A stretch of DNA of 64,000 nucleotides, taken from NCBI GenBank assembly GCA_963840095.1, contig CAWIXN010000006.1:1-64000 (forward strand), written 5' to 3'. The notes beneath the pieces were generated by a model. It saw only the letters and a program-made list of their open reading frames with translations. It did no database searches and was not told the origin of the DNA. This DNA comes from DATBGO01 sp963840095 (lineage in GTDB: Bacteria; Actinomycetota; Actinomycetes; Streptosporangiales; Streptosporangiaceae). Below are positions 1 to 7,799 of this stretch, in pieces (the stretch's first letter is position 1; every line of letters starts with the position of its first letter). The position numbers were made by a program, and so were the translations under genes.

Positions 1-1033
1 GCTCGGCCTCATAGTCGAGCAGCTCCCCGCCGCCAGTCTCCGGGCTCGCGATCACCGCCAGGATCCGCAGCGGCCCCCGCACCTGCATCGCGGGCGGCGG
101 ATGCTCCAGCACGGCCGTCCGGTAAACCTCGACTCGGTCCTGCAGCACCAGCGGCGTAACCTGGCCGGGCAGCACCAGCGTCTCCCACGGCAGGGCGGCC
201 AGGCCCGGATCCGTAGCATCAACCGCCAGGCGCACCGCCGCGTTGCCCGCCGCCGCCGTAGCTACCTCCGCGGCCAGCGCCTGCCCCGCCGGGCCGTCCA
301 GGAAACAGCTCCCCAGCGCGGCGCCGGCCTGCACCAGCGCAGCGTGCATCCCGGCCTGCGCGGCCCCGGCCGCGGCCGCGCGCACCGGCGCCCCGCCCGG
401 CCGGGCCCGGCTCACCGCAAGCTCAGCCAGCAGCGCGCGGGCCCGGGGATCCAGCCCACGCGGCCGGTGCGCGGCGGCCTGCCCGGATCCGGAGAATGTC
501 ACCTCATCCGGAGTGATCGTGAGCCGGGCCAGCCGCGGCCCCTCGGCCCGGTAGACGCCCGGCGGGACCACGATCCCCCCGCCCGGTTTCGGCGAGCTTC
601 CCCCGGCTGGCCACGGATCGCCGCGGCAAGCTCACGGACCTTAGCCTCGTAGGCCGCCGGGCTGTTGACATAACGGAAGTCGATATGCAGCCCGGCTAGC
701 CACCAGGGGCGGCAAAACCACCTCGCCGGCTAACACCGGGATGAGCCGCTGCCGCCCCGATGCCGCCGCCGCCACGGCCGCGGCGAACTCCTCGTTGATC
801 CAGCCCCGCCCCACCGAGTCCGCGGTCACCACGAACACCACGGCGCCAGCCGCGGCCAGCCCCGTTTGCAGCCGGACCGCGATCAGGTCACCGGCCACCA
901 GCTCCCAGGCGTCCAGGAAAACACGCACGCCGAGCCGCTCCAGATTGCCCGCCAGCGTGCGCGCCCACTCCGCGTCGGCGTGGCCATAGGACACGAACGC
1001 GTCATGGCCCTCTGTCGTCATCCCGCCACCCAC
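1..1033 (-). pseudogene. TIR-CHAT protein, twice frameshifted, cut by the window edge
   Basis: Reads leftward and runs off the left edge. The first frame, from ATG at 1033, is a TIR domain: FVSYGHADAEWA, then LERLGVRVFLDAW and VTADSVGRGWINEEF, about 115 residues. That frame stops at 641. The TIR C-terminus (LHIDFRYVNSPAAYEAKV) continues in a second frame from about 695 to 615. From about 605 to 1 a third frame carries a linker and the first part of a CHAT (caspase-like) domain, recognised by LPWETLVLP, VEVYRTAVL and LRILAVIASPE. The CHAT catalytic His and Cys would lie beyond the edge. TIR and CHAT domains are known from actinobacterial immune-type conflict proteins; a role here is inference. 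Two shifts within about 110 bases suggest a dead gene, although sequence error cannot be excluded. Confidence 0.72.
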
Positions 1034-1249
1034 GCCCGCCTAGAATTACTCCGAGCCCCCCGGCATGGGAAAACGCTACCGGCAAATCCTGCCAGTAACC
1101 CAAGTATTGCCCTACCAGCCCATACCCGCGAGATCAATCGAGGCTACCCGTGGACGCGACGTGGCCGCCCGGCTGGCCCGGCGGCCCCGCAACGTGACCT
1201 GCGCCCGTGGCCCGCCGGGAGCAGTGCGGTAGGGTTCGCAGGCGGCCAT

Positions 1250-1471
1250 CTGACCGGCTTACCCAAGCATGCCGGCCGTTGTCCCATCCCTGGTTGTAGT
1301 GATCTGATTGACCCGTCACGCCTGATGTGCAGCCGCCACTGGTACCGGGTGCCTAAGCACCTACGGGACCAGGTGTGGGCTTCCTGGCGGTCCGGCCAGC
1401 GAGCCCATAGCCGCGAGCATCACGATGCCGTGCGCATGGCCATCGCCGCCTGCCAGCAACGACCACGCTGA
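1250..1471 (+). CDS. Small Cys/His protein, start uncertain
   Basis: About 73 residues ending at TGA 1471. The core has CPIPGC, then SRLMCSRHWYRVPKHLRDQVWASWRSGQ and a helical tail. Two Cys pairs plus the conserved Trp/His suggest a small metal-binding fold. I have the impression of similar short proteins in actinobacterial accessory DNA but cannot name the family. No good ATG or GTG lies in frame close to the Cys core. The nearest candidates are CTG at 1250 and sequence upstream that looks non-coding, so the 5' end may be lost. It sits on the opposite strand, just upstream of the TIR gene start. The function is unknown. Confidence 0.45.
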   Translation: MTGLPKHAGRCPIPGCSDLIDPSRLMCSRHWYRVPKHLRDQVWASWRSGQRAHSREHHDAVRMAIAACQQRPR

Positions 1472-1553
1472 CCTCGGCACGCATCCGGCACGATGAAGCT
1501 CTCGTGACCAGAAGGCCGCTGTCCGTGCGTGGCGCGACGGCTGCCATGGTGGT

Positions 1554-1789
1554 CTAGCTGGCGGCGCGGGCCAGTGCGTAGTAATCGGTGTCGGTGAGCT
1601 GGCCGAGGTCGCAGGCGAGGATGACGTCGTCGAAGGAGCCGGGAACGTAGGGTTCGGGGTCATCGATAGCGGCTGCCGCCGCCTGAAGCCGGGTGGGCAG
1701 ACTGGCGGCGTGGCGGGCCAGCGGCGGGCGCGGAATTCCAGGAGGAGATCGTCCAGGGTCAGCTGCCCGGCATGGTAGGCGACGATCAT
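1554..1789 (-). pseudogene. Small hypothetical protein with one frameshift
   Basis: Starts at ATG 1789 with MIVAYHAGQLTLDDLLLEF. It then needs a one-step frame change near 1690 to continue as AAIDDPEPYVPGSFDDVI and LGQLTDTDYYALARAAS, stopping at TAG 1556-1554. Both halves have ordinary protein composition, while the unshifted continuation is Pro/Ser/Thr-rich nonsense, so the shift is probably real. The combined product would be about 78 residues, acidic and soluble. No family is recognised. Its ATG overlaps the stop of the fragment upstream (1786-1941), an operon-like arrangement of small genes typical of integrated elements. Confidence 0.45.
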
Positions 1790-1941
1790 CCGGGGTGCGG
1801 GGCGGCGGCGAGTGCGCGGATGGCCTCGGGCGGGATGTACCGGCCGCCGTGGTCGCGTCCCTGGCGGTAGTTGTCCTGCCCGGCGCGGTGCCGGGCGGTG
1901 GTCCGGCGGACCGATTTCTCGATGGTGATGTCGAGACCCGA
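1786..1941 (-). pseudogene. C-terminal fragment of a small unknown protein
   Basis: An open stretch of about 50 residues ending at 1786 with SVRRTTARHRAGQDNYRQGR followed by YIPPEAIRALAAA. The composition (DLDITIEKS-like start, polar helix) looks protein-like, but no start codon is in a reasonable place. Its stop overlaps the ATG of the next small gene at 1789. It is probably the 3' remnant of a gene whose front was replaced by the sequence that now carries the plus-strand fragment at 1966-2238. The function is unknown. Confidence 0.3.
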
Positions 1942-1965
1942 GAGCGGAGATCGGATCGCCGAGAG

Positions 1966-2238
1966 CTGCCTGCGGTCGAGCTCGACGACGAGCAGTTGGC
2001 CCACGGGCTGTATACCGACCTCCGCGAGCATCTCGTCCGGCTTCCCGAGCGGCGCTACGACATGGACGTCGCGGTGGCGCTCGCGCGGTGGCCGGATGGC
2101 CCGGCGACGGGCAGGGGCTCCATGTTCGTCGCCACCGTCCGGACCGAGTACCGGGTCGTGCCGATCGGCCCGGTGATGCGGTTCGCCTGCGTCGCCGATG
2201 TCGAGGAATACTGCGAGGCGCTGCGGGATCCGTCGTAA
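1966..2238 (+). pseudogene. C-terminal fragment of an unknown protein
   Basis: About 90 residues ending at TAA 2238. They contain VELDDEQLAHGLYTDLREHL, ERRYDMDVAVALARW and FVATVRTEYRVVPIGPVMRF, ending VADVEEYCEALRDPS. The alternation of beta-strand and helix residues is convincing for a real protein. The sequence upstream of about 1960 loses this quality and there is no start codon with a ribosome site. I read it as a 5'-truncated gene in the decayed region. No family is recognised. Confidence 0.38.
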
Positions 2239-2476
2239 ACCGTGGCCCACGACCTCGAGCCGCTCTGGTGCCGACCCTGCGGACAGCACGGCCCGGGCCG
2301 GTGACTACCTGGCCGCCGCTGTGCAGCAGCTTTTCCTGGGCGCGACGGTAAGCAGCGATGGGTCAACCAAGCCCTTCCCGTCCGGGTACTCGGCAGCGTG
2401 CATGGGCACGCTTACTGCTGCGAATGACCCGGCAATCGTGATCGGCCCGAGCGGAGGCTTTGGGGAATCGTTGATC

Positions 2477-2611
2477 TTAGTTCCTGGCCTGCAGGTTCGC
2501 TTCATCCCAGGTCTTCCCGCAGACTTTGCAGAGGAACCGGCCAGCTCTAGTTCGCTTCAGGCGGCTATCGTCATCTGGGCACCGTGGTTCCCGTTCTGGA
2601 GGCTCGGCCAT
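2477..2611 (-). CDS. 44-residue Cys protein, possible zinc ribbon
   Basis: ATG at 2611 to TAA at 2477. The product starts MAEPPEREPRCPDDDSRLKR and contains FLCKVCGKTWDEANLQARN at the end. Cys11, Cys28 and Cys31 make a CP...CxxCG layout like half of a treble-clef or zinc-ribbon knuckle; a fourth ligand could be an Asp or come from a second copy. The frame carries a clean start and stop, and the Cys-x2-Cys-Gly-Lys-x-Trp motif is unlikely by chance. It lies just downstream of the membrane protein gene at 2647-3351 on the same strand (35 bases apart), so the two may be co-transcribed. The function is unknown; nucleic-acid binding is a guess from the motif only. Confidence 0.5.
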   Translation of the reverse strand: MAEPPEREPRCPDDDSRLKRTRAGRFLCKVCGKTWDEANLQARN

Positions 2612-2646
2612 GCGTCCGGGTGGTCTCAGTGGGCCAAGTTCGTAGC

Positions 2647-3351
2647 TCATAGCTCTTCCATCCCGCCAGTGGGCCCCTGGCTAGGTACTACCAGAGTACG
2701 TGCCTCAGTCCAGATGCCGGTTCGCCGGAACCGCCATCCAGACCTGACATAGGCCAAGGTATAGCTGTTCACGACAACAAGGAACGCAACCGCATGATGC
2801 CCCCTCGGGACCGGGAACACAGCTGCGAGGGGCAGCACCTGTCCTCTCCTGAGCTTGATATCGGTGTCAGGCGGCTGGCCGTTGTCGAGCAGGATGTTTG
2901 CGCTGGCAAAGTAAGCATCAGCCTCCTTCCAGCCCATCGCCCCCTGCGTCAGATCCGGCCCTGCGCGAGCCAGTTGATCTTCAGTGATTGAGCTGATGGA
3001 GACGAGTTGCCTTGAGTCCCTCGGCACCGTTCGCGGAAGCAGCGTAGAGTTGACGATGGTCACCTCTACTGCCAGGGCACCGGCAGACCGTCTGCCCAGT
3101 ACAGATCGCCGCTGGTCCGGATGTAGTGTCATCGATGCCTTAAGTCGGAGTCCGGCTGGCAGTATCCCCTTGAGGAACTTGTAATATGCGAAGATGCCAC
3201 CGACGACGATGGCGACTGCTGTAAGAATGTCGTTCAGCTGTGCCAGCGGATCTGGTGTGAGTTCTACCGGGAATGGCTTCGCTGAGGGCACAGGAGCTGA
3301 TTCGACTACCGCCGATAGCAGTGTGGTCACTGTCTGAGAAAGTTCACCCAT
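2647..3351 (-). CDS. Single-pass membrane protein of unknown function
   Basis: 234 residues from ATG 3351. A short polar N-terminus leads to one hydrophobic segment at about residues 43-62 (ILTAVAIVVGGIFAYYKFL), preceded by Pro-rich sequence. A large domain of about 165 residues follows with beta-strand character (ALAVEVTIVNSTLL, HHAVAFLVVVNSYTLAYVRSGW), suggesting an immunoglobulin-like or jelly-roll fold on one side of the membrane. No catalytic motif is visible and no family is recognised. The ORF is intact, in contrast to most of its neighbours, and may form a unit with the small Cys ORF at 2477-2611. It lies inside the presumed integrated element left of tRNA-Pro. Confidence 0.65.
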   Translation of the reverse strand: MGELSQTVTTLLSAVVESAPVPSAKPFPVELTPDPLAQLNDILTAVAIVVGGIFAYYKFLKGILPAGLRLKASMTLHPDQRRSVLGRRSAGALAVEVTIVNSTLLPRTVPRDSRQLVSISSITEDQLARAGPDLTQGAMGWKEADAYFASANILLDNGQPPDTDIKLRRGQVLPLAAVFPVPRGHHAVAFLVVVNSYTLAYVRSGWRFRRTGIWTEARTLVVPSQGPTGGMEEL

Positions 3352-3693
3352 AGAAACCCCTCGCCGCTACTGCACAAACCTGGGTTGTCGGCGCGCGGTG
3401 AGGAACCACCGTTGAACCGCCACGAGCTGGCGTCGTGTCGAGTATTCCAGATTGCGTATCAATGAGGTCTCGATTTGGGGAAGCTCGATGCGGCCGACAG
3501 GACAGATGATGGCGGGACCGCGCGAACAATGCGTTGTCTGCGCCGCCGGGTCTCGTAGCCACTCCTTCCCCATCCCCCTGATAGGCGCCGGACACTGAGC
3601 CGCCCGGGTCCAGTCAAGGGTTTGCCCGAAGCAATGCCGCGTACTTAGGCGTTCTGAGGTCATGTCAAGCTGATCGTGTCCGGCGTGTCGGGG
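3352..3693. other. Gap with no recognisable gene
   Basis: About 340 bases between the membrane protein start and the integrase stop. Short open frames exist on the minus strand (one contains ETSLIRNLEYSTRRQLVAVQ) but have no ribosome site and no recognisable domain. It may hold the upstream region of the membrane protein gene and the end of the integrase transcript. I see no tRNA fragment here. Confidence 0.4.
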
Positions 3694-4911
3694 TCATAGC
3701 AGGACGGGACCTCTGGTAGATCGGGTCAACCCATCACGATCTTCCCGATACCAGAGGCCCCGTTGCGCACTCAGCCGCAGCTCATGCCGGTAGACGGTCT
3801 CAGTGATCGTCGTTGAGCTATGGCCGACCAGGCGGCTGATTTCCTCGATGGCCATCCCGTTGTCCGAAAGGAGCGATACGAACGTGTGCCTCAGCTCGCG
3901 CGGAGTCCAGTCCTCGCCGATACCGGCCTTCCTGCAGATGACCCGGAGCGACCGCCGGACGTGAGAGGCATCGAGTGGTGTACCGACTGCCGACGCGCAC
4001 ACGAGCCCGTATTCCCGCCACAGGATGCCCGCAATCAATCGGTCGCGCGCCTGTCTCTCCACTTGCGAACGGAGCACCTCAGCAGCCATCTGCGGCAGCA
4101 TGAGGCTGCGCCGGGACTTCGGGGTCTTGGTGTCCCCGCCAGCCCGCACGGAGCGCCACACATCCACGTGCGGCGGTACGGCCGGGACCGCGGCGCGGTC
4201 GACGTGATCCCACCGCAGTGCCCTGGCTTCCTCGGTGCGGACTCCCACCATCAGGCACAGGACGACGTAGGCGTAGAGACGGAACTCTCCTGCCGCGGCC
4301 AGCAATGCGGTCGCCTGCTGAAAGCTCAGGGACTTCGACGGGCGGCCCGCCTGACCCTTCGGCGTATCGATCAGCGTGGCAACATTCCGGCGCACCTTGT
4401 CGTTAGCCTGAGCATGCCTGATCGCCCGGGCCAGCGCGGCATGCGTGATAGCCAAGGTTCGGGTAGAGCGGGTGGCGCCGAGCTTGGTCAGCGCCGACCG
4501 GACGGTGGGCGGCCGTGAGGTCGCGCAGGGGGATCTTCCCGATGATCGCGGCTAGCGGAGCCAGCACCTCGCGGTTCGTGCTGACCGTCTTCACGGACCG
4601 GCCATCTAACCCCTGCTCCAGCCAGTCCGTGATGGCCAACTGCACCGAGTAGGTTGGCGACGACTTGACACCCTCGTCCAGGTCGTCGTGCAGATCCTTT
4701 AGCTTCTCCCTGACCTCGGTCTTGGTTCGCCCGGAGAGCTTCTTGCGGATGCGCTTACCATCCACGTCGAGACCGAGGCTGACCACGCCACGCCAGCGGC
4801 CGGGACAGTGCCGGTGCTTGTCGGCATCCTGGCATTCCCGGTGTGGTCGTAATAGACGGAGTCCTCGCCACGCCCACGGCGCTTGGCTCCCGTGCGCCGG
4901 GAGCCTACCAC
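3694..4911 (-). pseudogene. Tyrosine site-specific integrase, two frameshifts
   Basis: A phage/ICE-type tyrosine recombinase of about 400 residues read in three frames. Frame 1 (4911 to about 4840) begins MVGSRRTGAKRRGRGEDSVY. Frame 2 (about 4838 to 4507) has DADKHRHCPGRWRGVVSLGL, KLSGRTKTEVREKLKDLHDD and the SAM-like core-binding domain. Frame 3 (about 4503 to 3694) has the catalytic domain: Arg in GVRTEEARALRW, the HxxR box in PRELRHTFVSLLSD, LVGHSSTTIT, and the nucleophile Tyr in ETVYRHEL. All catalytic residues are present, but the frame is broken near 4838 and 4505, so the enzyme is probably inactive. The gene begins 62 bases beyond the 3' end of tRNA-Pro and points away from it, the usual arrangement for an element integrated in a tRNA 3' end. 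Confidence 0.85.
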
Positions 4912-4972
4912 CGTAGGCTCCCGGCTAGGCTCCCAAATGATCTTCGGTCAGTTCCACCTAGGCCCTGACCAG

Positions 4973-5047
4973 TCGGGATGCCGGGATTTGAACCCGGGGC
5001 CTCCTGCTCCCAAAGCAGGCGCGCTAACCAAGCTGCGCCACATCCCG
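4973..5047 (-). tRNA. tRNA-Pro (anticodon TGG)
   Basis: Complete cloverleaf on the minus strand. Acceptor stem CGGGATG at 5047-5041 pairs with CATCCCG at 4980-4974, with discriminator A at 4973. The D arm contains GCGCAGCTTGGTTAGCGCGC. The anticodon stem-loop is CCTGCTTTGGGAGCAGG with TGG in the loop, and the T arm has GGGTTCAAATCCC-type sequence. No CCA is encoded. It is the probable attachment site for the decayed integrase that starts 62 bases from its 3' end. Confidence 0.95.
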
Positions 5048-5203
5048 TCAGGCACCCCGTAGCCTACCGCTTTCCGGCCCTGAACGACCGCGCGCCGATC
5101 CGGGCTCAGGAGGCCACATGGCGGAGATCGGCCCAGGCAAGCGGTGCCAGCGGTGGCGCGATCCGACAAGCGGTACGCTACGGCGTAACGACTACCGTGC
5201 CGC

Positions 5204-5274
5204 GCGGGCGTAGCTCAATGGTAGAGCCCCAGCCTTCCAAGCTGGTCATGAGGGTTCGATTCCCTTCGCCCGCT
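5204..5274 (+). tRNA. tRNA-Gly (anticodon TCC)
   Basis: Complete 71-base cloverleaf. Acceptor GCGGGCG (5204-5210) pairs with CGCCCGC (5267-5273), discriminator T. The D arm is TAGCTCAATGGTAGAGC, the anticodon arm CCAGCCTTCCAAGCTGG with TCC in the loop, and the T arm AGGGTTCGATTCCCT. No CCA is encoded. It lies 156 bases from tRNA-Pro on the opposite strand. Confidence 0.95.
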
Positions 5275-5356
5275 CTCACCGCTTCGGCCCAGGTCAGGGG
5301 CATGATCATCGGTTTCTAAGCGATCTTCAGGACGCGCGTTTCCGGCCGCGTGCCCG

Positions 5357-5887
5357 TTGCGTGCCCGATGCCGACTGCGTGCCCTCTCCCCCATCCGCCC
5401 TGGCCTTGCGCCGCGCCTGCCGCAGCAGGCGGTCTCAGCGGCGGTCGCCATCGCCTTCGGATTGCATCTCCACTACGCCTTTTGGATGCCGCTGTCCACC
5501 GTGGTCGCAATGAAGCCCAGTCTTCAACAAGGCACCCTCGCGGTCGAACAACGCCTCGTCGGGACGATCCTGGGCGCAGTCGCTGCTGCACTGCTCCTCC
5601 TCACCGTCCACGACAAGCACGCGCTTGACGTCGTGATCGTCGTCCTCGGCGGCCTGGCCGGATCCATCTTCACGGTGAACTTCGCCCTCTTCACCGCCGC
5701 GCTCACCGCCCTGATCCTCACCGCCTTGGACCTGCCCGACCCCACGAACTTCGCCACCGAGGGAAAGAGAGTGCTCTTCACCTTCGTTGGCGTGGGGATC
5801 GCAGCGATAGTCATGCTGCTTGCCGACCGGCTCCAAAAGCGCCAAACCCCAGCGGCACCCACCGCAACACTGAACTCAGTCGCCTAA
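5357..5887 (+). pseudogene. FUSC-like membrane protein, C-terminal part only
   Basis: The frame from about 5395 gives a membrane domain with successive hydrophobic helices: QAVSAAVAIAFGLHLHYAFW, then VVAMKPSLQQGTLAVEQRL, TILGAVAAALLLL, VVIVVLGGLAGSIFTVNFAL and FTFVGVGIAAIVMLLAD, ending LQKRQTP. This matches the C-terminal FUSC/aromatic-acid-exporter type domain, whose conserved loop is RPSF...RxxGT; here it reads MKPSLQQGT...QRLVGT. Family members are normally at least twice as long with an N-terminal membrane half. Upstream of 5395 the reading turns into Arg/Pro-rich noise, so the front half is missing. The gene follows tRNA-Gly by about 80 bases, consistent with truncation during integration. 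It is probably not functional. Confidence 0.65.
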
Positions 5888-6102
5888 TCGCACTGTCCGC
5901 CACCGGACATCTCGGCATGGCCGCGCCTGGGCAGGTGTCTCGCACCCGATCAATTAGTCACACGGGCGGTGATGAAGACCAGCCCCTCGTCGTGCGATCC
6001 ACGTGCGATAGGCCACGGTGTGTGGCGGTAATCCGCGGGGACATAGCGCACCTGTCTATGGGCTGGGAAGTCGCCTTTGCGCTGCTCAAGACGACGATGA
6101 GA

Positions 6103-6173
6103 TGGTGGTCAGGGGCGGGGTCGAACCGCCGACCTTCCGCTCTTCAGGCTGGCGGTCTTGCATCCCCCTGGCC
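6103..6173 (-). pseudogene. tRNA-Phe-like relic (GAA), D arm lost
   Basis: On the minus strand, GGCCAGG at 6173-6167 can pair with CCTGACC followed by ACCA, one mismatch from the usual Phe acceptor. The T arm GGCGGTTCGACCCCGCC and the anticodon loop CTGAAGA (GAA) are present. The D arm is absent or replaced, and the anticodon stem is displaced by about four extra bases. It is not a functional tRNA. It reads as an attachment-site relic, because near-copies occur at 9460 and 10232. Confidence 0.6.
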
Positions 6174-6224
6174 AGGACGAGATTACAGCTACGAGGCCAT
6201 GCACTGATTCGAGATGATGAGCTG

Positions 6225-6542
6225 ATGGAGAGCGATGCTTCAGGACGACCTGAGGACGTCGCGGTACTGCAGGACATCAACACTTGGTTCGCCGAGCGAG
6301 GATTCTGGATTGTCCCGAGCGCGGTTGACTACTCCGAGCAGGTCAGCTCCTCGCTTTGGGCCAAGCGGGCAAAGTCTCGGGATCATCACGCGTGGGTCGA
6401 CCTCATTAAGCCTGACGGCAGAGTCGCCTCGGCCGGATACAGATCAGTATCCACGCTCGCCGACGCGGCTAAGCGTGCTCGCAGGCGATGGCAGACAGAG
6501 CAGGAGGGCTCGCAAGGGTCCGGTCCACGCGGAGCTGGCTGA
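6225..6542 (+). CDS. 105-residue hypothetical protein, repeat copy 1
   Basis: ATG at 6225 gives MESDASGRPEDVAVLQDINT, then WFAERGFWIVPSAVDYSEQV, SLWAKRAKSRDHHAWVDLI and a basic C-terminal helix (ADAAKRARRRWQTEQ), ending in a Gly-rich tail. It is predicted soluble, with a small alpha/beta core and a positively charged helix that could bind nucleic acid. The His-His-Ala-Trp-Val-Asp stretch is the most conspicuous motif. No family is recognised. The same protein is encoded at 10342-10671 inside the second copy of the direct repeat, without any internal stop or frameshift, in a region where most other genes are broken. This may mean the duplication is recent or that the frame is maintained. Confidence 0.6.
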   Translation: MESDASGRPEDVAVLQDINTWFAERGFWIVPSAVDYSEQVSSSLWAKRAKSRDHHAWVDLIKPDGRVASAGYRSVSTLADAAKRARRRWQTEQEGSQGSGPRGAG

Positions 6543-6733
6543 CACCCACGGCTGACACCAACGAACTCGGATTTCGCCGGATCTAGATGGACTTTGGGAG
6601 TGAGATCCTCCAGGCCAGGGACTGTGCTGGACGGCCTGAATGGATTTTGCAAGCAGAGGGTCAGGAGTGAACGTCCACCTCCTCTCGCGCGACCGGTGGT
6701 CACCTGAAATCCGTAACGGTGCCATTTGGCTGG

Positions 6734-7412
6734 CTACTTGTCCTGGCCTCTTTGGCTCTTGATGTTCCCTAGGCGTTTATCGGCGAGGCCGCGGAAATCT
6801 TCCATAGCCTTCTGCAGATCGCTCCTAAGGTGCTCGAACTCGCGTTTCCGGGTCCCGATTCCCTCCATGAACCCGGTAAACCTTCGAGGTCAGTGCCCGG
6901 ACCGCAGCGGTGATCTCCTTGTCCTGGCCAAGGGTAAGAAGTGCCGCCACTGCAAGGTACCGGTTGCCTTTGGCCGCGACGACTGTGGCCGTGTCGAGGG
7001 TGATCATGCGCGTGACGTCCATCTGGTCCCGGTCTAGCTCAAGCGCCGTCCTGGTCAGCGACTTGATCGTTTCCAGCTCGCCGAACACCCGCAGGCTCGT
7101 CAGTTCGGGTACGGCGAGGAACAGGCCAGCAATGGTACGAAGGTAATACCTCGGCAAGGTACGGCGCTGGTGAGCCTGTCGGATCGCCTGGATCCCGATC
7201 ACCAGATCCTGTGCGGCGGCCAGGAGTTCGGCCACGTTCTGCTCCAGCCTGATGCGCGCTTCGCGGGCGGTCTCCTCTCGGCGGATCTGGGCGTCGTGCT
7301 CGTCCTGCCTTCGTCGCTGGAGCGCTGACCCGATGTAGCCGACGATCGCGCCGAGGAATGCCGCACCCACCGTCGCGGCGACGATCGCCCATGTCTGGGC
7401 TGTCTGACTCAC
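6734..7412 (-). pseudogene. Membrane-anchored coiled-coil protein, one late frameshift
   Basis: From ATG 7412: an N-terminal membrane helix (about residues 8-30, WAIVAATVGAAFLGAIVGYI), then a long charged helical stretch (RRRQDEHDAQIRREETAREA) expected to form a coiled coil, and a helical domain with LELDRDQMDVTRMITLDTAT. The unbroken frame ends at 6825, but the natural C-terminus appears in another frame: MEGIGTRKREFEHLRSDLQK, then AMEDFRGLADKRLGNIKSQ, to TAG at 6736-6734. The shift lies near 6870. Full length would be about 225 residues. The function is unknown. It resembles the many single-helix hypothetical proteins of actinobacterial accessory DNA, but I cannot name a family. Confidence 0.6.
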
Positions 7413-7753
7413 GAGGACAGCATGGCGGACAGGTCGGACACCTCGCCCAAATTCAGGCTTGATCCAGATGCCTAGCTGGCCACTTTGATCAGTTGAGCTA
7501 CGGCGCGGGCCAGCAGCGGGGTCTCGGGCTCCGGGATGAATGCCCGGGGCAGCGAGGAGCCGCTGGCCCGCTTCCTGACAGGTGGTCGACGGCAGACGGG
7601 TTGACCAGGGGAGGGCATAGGCAGAAGCGCCGACTCGCCAAAGATCGTCGTGCCATTAACGTGCCATTAACCCCGGTCAGCAGCGGTACGCCACGGTCGC
7701 TTACGGACAGTCGGCGGCCCAGGCGAGCGTCTATCACTCAGACGATCACGGCG
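7413..7753. other. Gap with no recognisable gene
   Basis: About 340 bases with no convincing reading frame on either strand. It contains two close copies of gtgccattaac near 7650-7670 and leads into the tRNA-Ala fragment at 7754. It is probably debris from past integration. Confidence 0.4.
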
Positions 7754-7799
7754 CTTTGCAAGCAGGGGGTCAGCGGTTCGAGCCCGCTTAGCTCCACCA
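7754..7799 (+). pseudogene. tRNA-Ala (TGC) 3' half
   Basis: Begins in the anticodon loop (CTTTGCA, anticodon TGC), followed by AGCAGGGGGTC, the T arm AGCGGTTCGAGCCCGCT and an acceptor tail ending CTCCACCA. The 5' half, D arm and first acceptor strand are missing. This is the part of a tRNA gene usually carried by an attP site, so it marks an element end. The ISAs1-like element begins at its very last bases, and GCTTAGCTCCACC is repeated on the far side of the element at 9197-9209. Confidence 0.8.

Larger units (their letters stand above)
6103..6654. repeat. 0.55 kb direct repeat, copy 1
   Basis: Nearly identical to 10231-10783. The match begins in the tRNA-Phe-like relic (gtggtcaggggc), runs through a 105-residue ORF and a 3' stretch, and ends at gattttgcaagc. 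The only difference I see in the body is a one-base indel just before the ORF (gagctgatgg here, gagctgtgtgg in copy 2), plus a few substitutions in the tRNA relic. Spacing between copies is 4128-4129 bases. Confidence 0.92.

Noticed and set aside
101..652. 183-residue plus-strand open frame
   Set aside because: Arg-rich shadow opposite the CHAT-coding frame, which has recognisable domain sequence.
7475..7500. D-arm-like sequence gttgagctac that might be a tRNA 5' end
   Set aside because: Only about 20 bases match and no acceptor, anticodon or T arm follows at tRNA spacing.
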